Shown here piece after piece: positions 32,216 through 43,457 of a stretch of DNA of 64,000 nt. The DNA comes from Symsagittifera roscoffensis (taxonomy: Eukaryota; Xenacoelomorpha; Acoela; Convolutidae). Position 1 is the stretch's first letter, and each line of letters begins with the position of its first letter. The notes under the pieces were generated by a model. That model saw only the letters and a program-made list of their open reading frames with translations, searched no databases and had not been told where the DNA came from. Location: NCBI RefSeq assembly GCF_963678635.1, contig NC_087071.1:20551194-20615193 (forward strand). The letters run 5' to 3'. The translations under genes were made by a program, and so were the position numbers.

Positions 32216-33343
32216 CTGAATTTGAAGAAAAATAAAAAATCGGTCTATTTTTTTTTAGTTTTGGGAGTTTTTTTTGTAAATTGGGAGTTGTTGTTTTACA
32301 AATACTTTCTCTTAGTTTAGCTAGAGTTTTAAGAATTAATATTATAGCAAGTTTTGTTCATCTTTTTTTAGCTTAAATTATAAGGTTTACGTATTTACAA
32401 ATTTTGAAAAAAAATTGGAAGAAAAATGTATCTGAACTTTTTCGGATTTTCTAAATGATGCTATTCTATCGCAAGACGAGCGTTTTGAATTTTGCAAAAA
32501 TTTAGTTTGCATTATTTTTTTGCTTTTTTTGCTAGACTTTCTACTTTCTGGGCCAATAATCCCGAGTTCATATGGTATTAAGAATAATCCGCCCTAAAAA
32601 TAATCACTTGACAAAAGGTATTAAAAAAATCAATCACAAAATCATTACCACAACCAAAAGCAACAAAAATCCTTAAAATCCTCTCTCTAATTTCAACACA
32701 AAGACTCTTACGGCCATTCAAACGTCACGTCAATTTTTTGACGTCTCCTTTTTTGGAAATCGAATGCGACAAATTTCCTACAGATTGTTTTTCTACGATG
32801 ATGTTCTTCATTTTATAGCTCATATTTTTTATTTTGGATTCAATTTGATTTTTTCATTGTTTTTTTTTGTGCTCGCTGCTTTTATCGGGATTAAAAGCCA
32901 ATAAAACAGTCATAATAAGGGACAAAATGTTCTTCAAAATGCGCGTTAGCAGGTGCATTTCAGTAATTCAGTACCCAGCTCGCTTTTGTTGATGTCTAAT
33001 GTCACTTTGAGCATTTCGAGTGTTGAACTCAGTATATTTTTTCTTATGTTGATCCGATGAAAATTTGGCACAAAAGCCAGTGATTTGATGCGATAGCAAG
33101 GCTGATAGAGTTTCAACAAAAAGCACTTTTCAATAAGTACAAAGTTAGGTAAAAAAACCTAAAAAAGTTTAAAAAGTGAGAATAGTTTAATCGCTTGTAA
33201 TGTAAATCACCTGTCTCTTGAAAACTATAATTGCGTTGACTTTGGCGATTAAAACTAAACGCGGAAAAATGACAATGTGAACATAAAATGGAATACTACT
33301 TTAATTTTCTAGAAACACTTCATCTTTTTATAACTTTTTTCAG

Positions 33344-33583
33344 GAGACGATTGTAGCGTCATGAACAAAGAGTGCATCAACAACGAATGTCTAAACGGCG
33401 GTCTATGCATTGAAGCTATTTCCTCCAGCGAACTATCAAGTATGGCTACCACATACTTCGAGAGCGAGGGTTCTGCTACATTTCCGAGTGCATACACCAA
33501 GTCGACTAAAAGTTACCTTGCGAAAGATAACTTTGTGTGTAAATGCCCTGACAAATACAAAGGACGAAGATGCGAAACTTTGA
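33344..33583 (+). CDS. Adhesion GPCR exon: end of EGF 16 and EGF 17 with Ser/Thr-rich insertion
   Basis: A 240-base exon, phase 1-1, acceptor ...AACTTTTTTCAG, donor A|GTGAG. It completes repeat 16 (D-D-C-S) and encodes repeat 17: C-I-N-N-E-C-L-N-G-G-L-C, then a 43-residue stretch rich in Ser, Thr, Ala and Tyr, then V-C-K-C-P-D-K-Y-K-G-R-R-C-E. The insertion sits between cysteines 3 and 4, where about ten residues are usual; it would form a long exposed loop, perhaps O-glycosylated (inference). Confidence 0.9.
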
Positions 33584-34189
33584 GTGAGTATGAGTTTCGA
33601 AGTTGTGGCATATGTAGAACAATTTTTTGTTTTGACAATTAGTCCAAAGTTGATAAAACTAGCAACCTTTTTTTAAAGAGAACTAATTTTACAAAACTTA
33701 GCACAATAGAGGCAATTGTTTGAAAAAATGTTAAATTAGGCACATTTTATTGGGTGAGTGGCATTAAAAATGATACAAAAAGCAGATAAAGCAGAATGAT
33801 TTCATAGTTGTCAACCTAACAATTATGATCTTATTTCAACCTCGCAATTATGAACAAGTCAGAAAAAATCTGAAGCAGCTAAAAGGAGTTTCTTACAAAT
33901 TATCGGGACAAAAAGAAAAAAAAATTATATATTTAAATCGCTTTTTTTCAACTTGCGTTAAAATTAGACAATAAGTTAAGAGAAAAGAAGTTGCTCAGAG
34001 TTTCACCAAAATTATAAACAAAAAATTTTTTCCGAATTCGCAAACAAAATTTCGCCCCGCGAAATCAGGTACAACAAATAAACCTCAGAATGGGTCCAGA
34101 GATTTCTCATTTAAGCCTTTGCATTGTTTATTTGAAATGTTTGAAGCTTCGTGTAGCGTTTCCTAGACAATGAAAATTTTCACATTTTC

Positions 34190-34730
34190 TTACTCGATTC
34201 TTGGTGATGCCTTGTTTTTGTTCCGATTTTGAATAAAGTGACGGAATATTTGTGCTCGGGTGGCATTTTTTTTCGAGACAAATTTCGATTTTTTAACCAA
34301 CAATTTTTGACAAAAGTTCTTATATTCGATAGGTACTGTTGACTTGAACTGAAAGTAAAAAATTTACTTGTTTTCATTTTTTCAAAAACATGGGTATTAA
34401 AGATTGTCAATTTGGCCAAATTGGGACGAATAATGCGCGATATTTTTTGTGGCACTAATAATAGTAGGTTCAATCCCTGGAAATTGTTCCAAATTTGATT
34501 GAGGCATGTTGTTTGATCTATATAATACTTAAATTTATGCAAAATATATCACTTTGTACTTTAAATAGTGTGTGGGAGATGATTTAAAAAAAAACATTTA
34601 AAAAACGTTTGAAACTTTTCCGGGTCTTTTTGGAAAATTTTATCAATTATTTCATTTTAAATTACTCCATAAATTAAAACGCAGTCAGAAATTTCAGAGG
34701 TTTGCCCTGTTACGAGCAATTTTTTGAGTT
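34190..34730 (+). repeat. Family A repeat copy 2
   Basis: Starts TTTTTGTTCCGATTTTG, contains GTGCTCGGGTGGCATTTTTT, TTGGCCAAATTGGGACGAAT and GTGTGTGGGAGATGATT, and ends ACTCCATAAATTAAAACGC then TTTGCCCTGTTACGAGCA. Diverged relative to the copy at 57930. Confidence 0.7.
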
Positions 34731-35214
34731 TTTATTCAATTACATTATTACATTAACGTTCTAAAACTACGCGTTCTCTGCTTATCACACTATGAACAGA
34801 AAAGGGCACAATCTTTTTTAGTTTTTCTGTTACGGTTTTTTCCGTTCACAGCAATTGACATCTCTTCTTTTATTAGTTTTTCATATAAATGTTATTTAAG
34901 TGATATTGCGTCAACACTCAAAAATAAAGTTCACTAAAATGGAAAACTCATTAAATTTAGAGCAGTTTGATAATGTTTTCAGACACTTGATTTTTTCAAG
35001 TGTTCGCTTTTTTTAAAATTTGCTAGTAGTGTGTTTTTGCGAGCTGATTTTTACGCGAGATGCCATGTCAGGATACAGAACATCAGTGTTTGGCAATTAC
35101 TCTGTTTTCGGGTTCTGTATAATTAGTTGGCTCAATGCAAAAACCAGCAATCAAAAGTCACCAAGAAAATCGACTAAGAAACGATATCCAATGAAATGAG
35201 TGCTCATTCCAGCG

Positions 35215-35700
35215 GCCTCATTGTTCTAATCGTTTCGGCTTTCGTGAGTCAAATAACGGAATATTTTGACGGAATTTTCTTTTATCATTAAAAAGGTTTT
35301 GTTGTGCAAAGCTTAAATTTAAAATGATATTTCACCTGTGATCAGTTTTCGTAAAGTTATGGGGTTTTAAAGTTTGCCAGTTTGGCCAATTTGGGACAAT
35401 TAACACGCGACTTTTTGCAATATTTACGCGTAAGCGGAAGTTTTATCCGCCTTAGAAATCGTTCCAAATTGTTTGAAAGAAACTTATTTGCCATAATTGA
35501 TTAGTACTAGGAGCTAAGTCTATCACTTTGTATATTATATGACGTGTGGGGGATTATTTTTACAAAAAGTTCAAATTAAAAAAAATAGTTTTATTTTTTT
35601 TTACGTTTAATATTCTCGTGTTAATTACTGCTCCATAGACCTTAAAAGGCAGTCGGAACATTCAGGGCTTCGCCCTGATACGAACATTTTTTTTTGTAGG
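35215..35700 (+). repeat. Family A repeat copy 3
   Basis: Contains GGCCAATTTGGGACAATTAA, ACGCGTAAGCGGAAGTTTTA, GACGTGTGGGGGATTATTTT, ACTGCTCCATAGACCTTAAA and the terminal hairpin CAGGGCTTCGCCCTG followed by ATACGAACA. Its left part is shortened. Confidence 0.75.
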
Positions 35701-36164
35701 TTATTGAAAACACTAAAACTGATACATATTCTTAAATAGCTGCAATTACCAGTCACTCTGTTTTAGGCGCAATCGGTTATATCTAATTCTAAATGGCGTG
35801 GCTTAATCTGGTTAATGCCAGTCTAGCTGCAATTTTCCTCCGAAGAAATCAACGAGACGGACAAATTAAATGGATGTGTTTAATTTTGCTGGCATTTAAA
35901 ATATTACCCGCCCCTTTTAAAACTCAAATGGATTCCTTTAATTCTACTAAAATCAGAAGGCAAAAATCATGCACCCTTATTTGTCAAAAATGAACTACCC
36001 TTTGTTTGGTGCCTATAAAATTGTTTCTCCTATAAAGAAATAATTCAACGCCTAAAAATCTGCAAATTTTGTGCCTAGTAAAAAATCTCTCTTCTTTTGG
36101 CAAGGGGGTAATAGTTAAAAAAATCCAACAACGATGCCTAAAAACAATTAGAAATATTGATTAT

Positions 36165-36730
36165 GAATACGATACGAACAAGAGTGCTCGTATCAGGGAG
36201 AAGCCCTGAATGTTACGACTGCCCTTTTACGGTCTATGGAGCAGTGTTCGTTTTATAAAAAAATGCATTTAAAAAAATGAATTGTTTTTGAATTGTGGGA
36301 GTTTTTTTCATAATTGTCCCCCCTTACGCCATATAAAGAACAAAGTAAACAATTTTTGCTCCTAGTATTAAATCAATTTTGTCAAATGAGCGTCTTTCAA
36401 CCAATTCGGAACAATTTCTAAGACAGATTAAATCTCCGCTCACGCGTTAATGGCGCGAATTATATCCCGCCTTAATTGTCTCAAATTGGCCAAAATGGCA
36501 ATCTTTAAACCCCCATAACTTTACAAAAACCAATCACTGGTAAAATCTCTTTTCAAGTTTAAGCTTAAGACAAAAATAACTATCGAATGACGTTTAAAAT
36601 TCCGTCAAAAATGGCTAGTTAAAAAGTCGAAATTTGTCTGAAGAAAAAAACCACCCGAGCACAAATATTCCGTTACTTTCGTTACGAAAGTCGGAACAAA
36701 AAGCAAGGAAAACAGTTTTTATGAATTTCA
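36165..36730 (-). repeat. Family A repeat copy 4 (inverted)
   Basis: Read on the minus strand it begins TTGTTCCGACTTTCGTAACG, a near-palindrome, and runs through GTGCTCGGGTGGTTTTTTTC to CAGGGCTTCTCCCTGATACGAGCA. This is the clearest left end of the family. Confidence 0.75.
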
Positions 36731-37280
36731 ATTTCTACCAGTTTGACTATAAGGTGAAGAAATAATGATAAAGCAGACCACATAGCTTTGGCTACTAGAA
36801 AGTGATACTAATATGATGCAGACTTTTTGCTTTGTAGTTGGCAGAACCCAAACTAAGACAGTGAGGGTTGAAAAGTGAGATGAAAAACCAGCTTTACATA
36901 TTAATTTAATCAGTTTTATGGATACTAAAAAAGAAATAGCTTCTCGAAGTTTTTTTTTGATAGATCCCTTTGGTAGAAAAAAGTTAAAAAAGTAAAAATA
37001 ATTCTATTTGAGCTCCGTTATATGAAATTTGTTAGCGAAAAAAAATATGTTCAAATTTTTTTTTCAAAAAATGTCGAAAATTGGTTTACTCTGATAATTA
37101 AAAAGCACACACTTCAAACTTCCTTTTTTAGTTAAACTTCTTAAATTACAGATGGTATGGTATTTTGTAAGTAACTGAGTAAATTACTTATCGATTTGTT
37201 TGTAAATTTTATTTAATTATATTTTTATTAACATATTTTAGATTACTTAAGCTCATATAATATTATTTTTTTCATTTAAG

Positions 37281-37558
37281 GTTTTTTTCGAATTAAACCT
37301 GATCCAGTAATGGGCTTTTTAGGACAATGTCTGGGCAAAACTGAGAAACTGGAAAAGGGCAAAGGAATTATCGAGTGGAAGTCGACTGCCATGGGGCAAG
37401 TCTCTTTAGCCGCCTGTCCATTTGGCAGCCAGTCTCTCTACAGTGTACAGCAGTTAGAAAAGGGGGCGGGATTCGCCCAAAGAGACTGTATGCTAGTTGA
37501 CCGCATGGACGGAAAAGAAGCTCAGTGGGATGTACCTAATACTGATAATTGCGATCCG
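37281..37558 (+). CDS. Adhesion GPCR exon: hormone-receptor-like motif (HRM)
   Basis: A 278-base exon, phase 1 in and phase 0 out, acceptor ...TTCATTTAAG, donor CCG|GTAAGC. After a short linker the residues I-I-E-W-K-S-T-A-M-G-Q ... A-A-C-P-F-G-S ... G-F-A-Q-R-D-C ... A-Q-W-D-V-P-N-T-D-N-C fit the HRM pattern W-x2-T-x2-G-x6-C-P ... R-x-C ... W-x2-P-x4-C. In adhesion GPCRs this module stands just before the GAIN domain, as here. Whether it binds a ligand cannot be told from sequence. Confidence 0.85.
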
Positions 37559-37566
37559 GTAAGCAT

Positions 37567-37640
37567 TTTGGCGCAGTGGGTAACGATTTGCTTACGCTTT
37601 GCGCTCTCCAAAACAAGAAGCTGTGAGTTCGAATGATGTT
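37567..37640 (+). repeat. tRNA-like / SINE-head remnant next to a splice donor
   Basis: TGGCGCAGTGGG matches the pol III A-box consensus exactly, and GTTCGAATG about 45 bases later is one base off the B box. It begins about 10 bases after the donor of the HRM exon. Confidence 0.45.
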
Positions 37641-38657
37641 TTTTTTGCTGAAACTCTGCTTTGCGTTTTTAATTTGCATTTACAGTTTTGGCTACATCTG
37701 CACCTTTTTCAATGAGTTAACATTTCTGATATAACTCAGTAATGTTACATCTAATCAATTCTATGACTTTGTAATTCTTGTGCCATATTTTATGTTTAAC
37801 CGTATTTTATTTCAGCTCTTGGTATGATTAATGTCTGAATATTTTGCTTGATAAATTCGTAAAATATTTTCTTTTCTTTCAGTTTGAAGTCATCGCCTCC
37901 TTATACTCTTCAGTTTTTTAATCTGAGACGTTTTTTGTTTCCTTTTAATGACTTGAAATATAAGAAGCGCCATTTAAAAGGACACTTAGTGGAAATTGTA
38001 TTCAATTTTAAGCGGTTTAAATCTTCTTTATCTTTTCACATGAAACTGGGCTATAATTTAACCGCGGTTTATAGCCGTTTTATTCTTTGTATGCAAATAC
38101 TCCTTTTTTCTATTATTGTTTTCCATAATTTTTCCCTTTTTTCTTGCATTTTCCAGATCTCTTTCTCTTTTTTTTTGTAATAAACAAGATGATTTATTGT
38201 ACTTTATTGTATGTTTTCACCTGTTTGAAATAAAGAACAAAGCCCTTTTAGGCGAACAATTTTGATTTTTCCTATTTTTGATGAACAGGATTTAAGTCGA
38301 CTTCGTTCAGTTTTGTAGATCCCCCCATTGAATCATAGCAGGATGATATTTTGTCAGAAAATAAACACGCTTTGATAAAAAATATATATTTTGCGATGAA
38401 GTGTGCAAATATTTGATAACAGGGACGGATCTGAAAATCTCACGAGAGCGGAGTTGAAAAATTAGGAAAATTTTCCAAGCTTCTAGACTAGTCTTTGTGC
38501 ATGAAATATTTCCGGACTGATAAATCTCCTGAAAGCTGTTTGAAATTGCATGATCAGTTTCTTGGAAACTTAAAAGCAACATTTAAAAGCCTGATAAACT
38601 CAACAACAACGACAACATAGTAAAAAAAGATGAAATACTGCCGGTTTCTGTGAAAGC

Positions 38658-38797
38658 AGCACAGAATATTCCGACCGCACTGACTAAAAAGAGAGAGTAA
38701 GTTTTGTTTTCATTTTTTCCCTAAAGCTTTTGGGAAGAAATGAAAACAAAAATTGAACTCCCTTTTTGTAGCCAGTGCGGTCGGAAAATTCTGTGCT
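38658..38797. mobile_element. 140-bp near-perfect foldback hairpin
   Basis: The left arm 38658-38721 and right arm 38732-38797 are near-exact reverse complements. They share AGCACAGAAT, TTCCGACCGCACTG and GTTTTGTTTTCATTT with a few mismatches and small gaps, around a ten-base loop. This may be a foldback MITE or a long hairpin transcript; no target duplication is evident. Confidence 0.85.
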
Positions 38798-39665
38798 ACT
38801 TTTTTGCTAACTTTAAACTTTTTCAATAACTGGTGATTGAATTAGTTTAAAAACGGCTAATATAAAGTAATAGGAGCTATAAAATTGTAAAACTTCCATT
38901 ATAAATACACTGAGAGTATACTGTTGTCATTTAGCCTGTAAACTGAAAACATTCAGACGAGTTTTTATCAACTCTGAGACAAACTTTCTGGCTTCTTAGA
39001 ACCCAAATTTACCACACATGACATATGAGTTTTTTTTGAGGTAGTGACATATGAGGTTTTTTGAAGAAGAGACACTGCGCCCTAACTTTTTTAACCCTTA
39101 GAACAATAAACTGATTTGGCAAGGCTCAGCAAGAAAAACTAGGGTTTAGCGGATGACATTGAAGTGTCAGAGACCTGCAAGGTTTTATCTTGATTTCATC
39201 TCATTCTGAAGAATTGCCTTTTTTTGACAAACTGCCGCTATTGATCAATTGTTTTAGACAAATTCCTTAATGCATTTCCAAAATTTTACTTGGAAAATAC
39301 TTATATTGACGCTGATTGCACTTTAAGAAATAAAACTTCGATGCTGATGGGGTAGTGTGACAGTGCCGAAGAACAGCAGCAACGAAAAAAAATTAATTTT
39401 AGTGCCAAAATGAAGACTTTTGTTCAAATTTTAAATTTGGTCAAAACACAGTGTTTACTATTAATTTGTCACTATTTTTTGCTGTTTTTTTGCTAGAATT
39501 AAATAGTTTATTTAGGAGAGTAATATTATACAGACAGGTAAACAATAAACCGCATGTACAAATCAAACCCACCAAGGATCATGCAAAAAGCTATGCAGAT
39601 TATCGAGGCATGACCCTGATAAAAACCTATGACAGAAGTTGCGAGATAATATCCGACTTGATGAT

Positions 39666-42440
39666 TCAAAAAAATAAATCTAGAAGATCTCCATTATCTT
39701 TAAGAAACAATGAAAACAATTTTTTGAAGGACCCATTTAGTTGATGCTCAGTTAATTGGTTTAGGTTATCTGGTATCAGCTCGTTTGATTTCAAAAAATT
39801 ATAACATTTAAGAGACACATTTTTCCATGAACGCTGCATTATTTGTGTTCTAGTTTTCATGCTTGGTAAAGTTTTTGCCACAGAGGCCTGAGTAGCCCGA
39901 CGATTCTTTAGAGATTCCAAATTGAAAGTTTGAAGAAGAGTTTTACCACGAAGTTGATTAAAAGTTTTTTTTGAATATTTGTCTGAAATATAAGTCAAAA
40001 ACGGTGTCAATCTCAAACGAATGTACGATATATGAGGCATGCTCAAATTTTCTCTTGAAACAAATAGTTTTAAAAAAGCTTTTTTGCATCACAAATATTT
40101 TTTCTAATAGGCTTTTTGATGTTGCACCAAATGCAATTAAACCGTAGGAAATGAGTGTCTTTGCATAGCAGTTATAAAATTTAACAAGCCTAATTTTCGA
40201 GAAATAGTTTCTACCCTTGAACAGTAAACAGTTAAATTTAGCTAATTTACCACAAACATTATTAATATGACTTTCAAGTATGAGTCTGATGTCCATTTGA
40301 ATTCCAAAATACCTAAAATCAGAAACCTCGGCGAGTACATTACTACCAAAAGAAAATACTTCATTTAAGTTATCTCGTCCAAACTTCATTATTTTGCACT
40401 TCTTTTGGTTTATGAGCAGTTTGTCATTATTGCACCAATTACATATTTTATTTTATTCTATCTAGAATTTCCTTTTGGATGCAAATTTTTGAGCATCAAC
40501 TACCGTTGTATCATCTGCAAATAATGTTAGCTTAACGTTGCTGGCTGACGCCATATCATTTATGTATAAAAAGAACAGAAATGGCCCCCAAACTGAACCA
40601 TGAGGAACACCTTTTGTACATTCTCGCATATTCAAGACCGATTGATTTGAATAAACATATTGCTTTCTCCCTGTAAGATAGTTTGTCATTAATTTGTGAA
40701 TTTTCCCTCTGAACCCATATTGATAAAGTTTGTCAAGCAAAATTTTCCGATCAACTGTATCAAATGCTTTTTTCAAATCAATAAAGCAGGAGTAATCAAA
40801 TTTTTTATTATCAATTGGTTCACGAAAAAAGTCAGTAATGGACAAAATGGCATGAGTACAGGAATGATTACTTCGAAATCCAAACTGATGCTTATCAATC
40901 AAGTTGCTTTTAGCGGCAAAATTGGATATGCGCTTGAAAATTAGTTTTTCAAAAAATTTACTTATACAAGACAACAAATTAATTGGACGGTAGTTATCGG
41001 GTTCAAATTTGTCGCCATTTTTTATACAATGGTAAAATTTTTGCAATTTCGAGAAAACTAGGAAAACACTCTTTTTCGAAGCAGATATTGAAAAAATGTG
41101 CTAAATGGTCAGCCAGCACCGGAGCAGAAAATTTTACCATTTTACTACATATCCCATCATGACCAGTGGACTTTTTATTGTTCAAGTTTTTGATTTCCTC
41201 TTGTATCTCATATCGATTGGTATCATATATAACGAACGTGTTTTTATCAACTGGAAAATTTGATCTATACACGTTTCGTTTTAAGTTTTCTGTTAGTTTT
41301 TCTCCAATAGTAGCAAAGTGCTCATTGAAAACATTAACATCGAACGAAGCAGTATTCACATTTTTTTAACGACAAAAATGTTTAAAAGCATCAAAAATTC
41401 CTGATGAGTTCTTCTTCCTCGTTATCATGTTATCATAGTACCGGCGTTTACTCACCCTTATAGCCTTAATAAAATTGTTCCTACATGAGGCGAAATTATT
41501 TCTGTTTTCGATGGATGGTGTCTGAACCCACTTTTTGTGTAACACATTTTGGTTATTCATCATTTTCTAAATTAATCCATGAGTAGTTTTTTTATTCTTT
41601 TTTCGGATTTTTTTTTGAGCAATACTTTGAAAATTCATCAATCAAGATTTGGGTCATTTCAATGATGTAAAGGTCATGATCATCATCATTAATCTCGTTC
41701 AATCAATTTTTTAGCGAAATTAAAAATTTTAAACAAAAATCATCATTCAGTAGTAAATCATAGTTGAAATCCGATTGATAAAAATCCACGTTTTGCTTTT
41801 CTGAAATAATTTTTAGGTCACACATAAGTCCATAATGGTCACTAATATTACAAATTATTGTTGTTACCTGAGTTTCCTCCGCCGCAATTATATGGTCAAT
41901 GCATGTACTTGATATTTTAGTTACTCTAGTTGGCTCGATATTTTGAACTTCCAAGTCAAAAGAAAGCAGAAGATTTTTGTAGTCAATAACGTTGCGCTGG
42001 CTACCTATAATATTGATATTTAAATCACCCATTAGCAAAATTTCACCGTTTACTGCTTTCATTTCAAGCAATAAATCTTCAAAGAAACTCAAAAAAGTTC
42101 CCGTTTGAGATTTGGTGGACGATATATTATGCAAACATTTAGTGGACTGTGATCGACAAAACACATTTTGATAACTATGTGCTCCAAACTGACTGGTAAT
42201 TTAAAATAATAATAGTTAAGGCCAGTTTTAAGGAAAGCTGCAACGCCCCCACCTCTAGCGTTTACGCGGTTTGCACAGACAATTTTGTCATAACCTTCTA
42301 AGTTATATATGCCAATAGGATCATTGTCTGAGAGCCATGTTTCAGTCAGCTCGATTATTTCAGGCTTGTTATCAAAGGATTCAAGTAAAACTGATAATTG
42401 GTCATGATGGGCTCTTATGGATTGAACATTTAGAAGAAAA
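39666..42440 (-). pseudogene. LINE ORF2 remnant: endonuclease-reverse transcriptase
   Basis: The endonuclease half starts with L-N-V-Q-S-I-R-A-H-H-D, then I-E-L-T-E-T-W-L-S-D-N-D, G-G-G-V-A-A-F-L-K, I-I-Y-R-P-P-N, G-D-L-N-I-N, S-S-T-C-I-D-H-I-I and S-D-H-Y-G-L, the expected catalytic series. RT follows with Y-R-P-I-N-L-L-S-C-I-S-K, F-I-D-L-K-K-A-F-D and F-A-D-D-T-T. The frame is broken by a shift near 42100, stops near 41700 and 41362, a shift near 41030, a stop near 40462 and a shift near 40040. Canonical G-V-P-Q-G-S is G-V-P-H-G-S here. It cannot make a full product. Confidence 0.85.
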
Positions 42441-42544
42441 GCTGTTTATGTTGTTGTCATATCTCGCAAAAAGTTTTTTTTTTTAAATGAAATAAAAGAA
42501 ATTTACGGCAAAAAACTGTAAATAGAGTTGAAATGCTTTTGCCA

Positions 42545-43457
42545 CTAATCAGAATCATTTTCATGATTATTATTTCCGTTGTTGATGAACTTCGACTGTG
42601 GAGAATCTCTTTGAAGTGATTCCACAAATCGCACCAATTTGACGGGATCCGATACCCTACTGTATAATTCATCAATCAGATGATTTCTTTCCACATTAAT
42701 CGGGGTTCTTTCTCTGTCACGTTTCCTCACTGAAACAATAGGAGGGCGAAAAAAGTTGTTTTGATTATTTTGTACCACACGAGGATTTTGTTTTCTAGCA
42801 TTATTTGCCCTTCTTGCCATCATTGGGTTCTTGTTGTTGAAAATTTGATCAGCATCCTTAATATCAACTAAGTTGTGCCTTTGAAATCCACCATCTGTTT
42901 TCGAAACGTAAACTTGTGGAGCACAATTATATGTAACTGTGTACATTCCCAAACCCCGAGAATAATCAAGAAGCTCTGAATTGCGCTGAGTTAGTTTCTC
43001 TGTTATATACACTGGTTGCATATTTACAGGGTGCAAAAATTTTTTCAATAATTTTTTTTTGCCATAAATTCTGTTCTTTATATCAAAGTAGACAAATTTC
43101 ACTATAACCACACATTTTTGGTTTTGACTCACAGGGCCGAGGGAATGGCATGCCTTGAGGTCGTTGCTGTTCACCTCCACGCCCATAACTTCGTTAAAAA
43201 AGGCAAGGACATCTTGGGTAAAATTTCCGAAACGTAAAGGTAAATATTGCAAAATAACACAATCTTTTGAACTATATCTTTCCATTTCATTAACTTTATT
43301 CTCTTGAAAATGCACTCAATTTTGCAATCCAACAATGATATCATCCTTAGCATTTACATTCTCAATTAGCCCTTGTAATAGGCCTTTCAATTTAGGATCA
43401 ATATTTACATATTTACATATCTTTTATTTCATCGAATAAAGTATTGAGATTCGCCAT
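42545..43457 (-). pseudogene. LINE ORF1 remnant (nucleic-acid-binding protein)
   Basis: The longest open part (256 codons, 43315 to 42545) carries the ORF1 pattern seen in many CR1/Jockey-like LINEs: an N-terminal acidic/helical part, V-V-I-V-K-F, R-I-Y-G-K-K-K-L-L-K, I-T-E-K-L-T-Q-R-N-S-E-L-L and V-Y-V-S-K-T-D-G-G. The original start is probably the ATG at 43457 (M-A-N-L-N-T-L-F-D-E). It is cut off by an 8-base tandem duplication (ATGTAAAT-like) that shifts frame and adds stops, and by a TGA just before 43316. Confidence 0.75.

Larger units (their letters stand above)
27954..33343 (+). other. Intron (5.4 kb)
   Basis: AT-rich, with an 18-bp direct tandem pair (29715-29750) and a short internally deleted family A copy (about 32040-32215). 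I see no exon. Confidence 0.7.
33584..37280 (+). other. Intron (3.7 kb)
   Basis: Largely built from family A copies: two in plus orientation (about 34190-34730 and 35215-35700) and one inverted (about 36165-36730). The 35700-36165 spacer between the last two shows no coding signal. Confidence 0.7.

Noticed and set aside
35793-35993. 66-codon plus frame between two family A copies
   Set aside because: No domain and no splice context; likely chance in the spacer.
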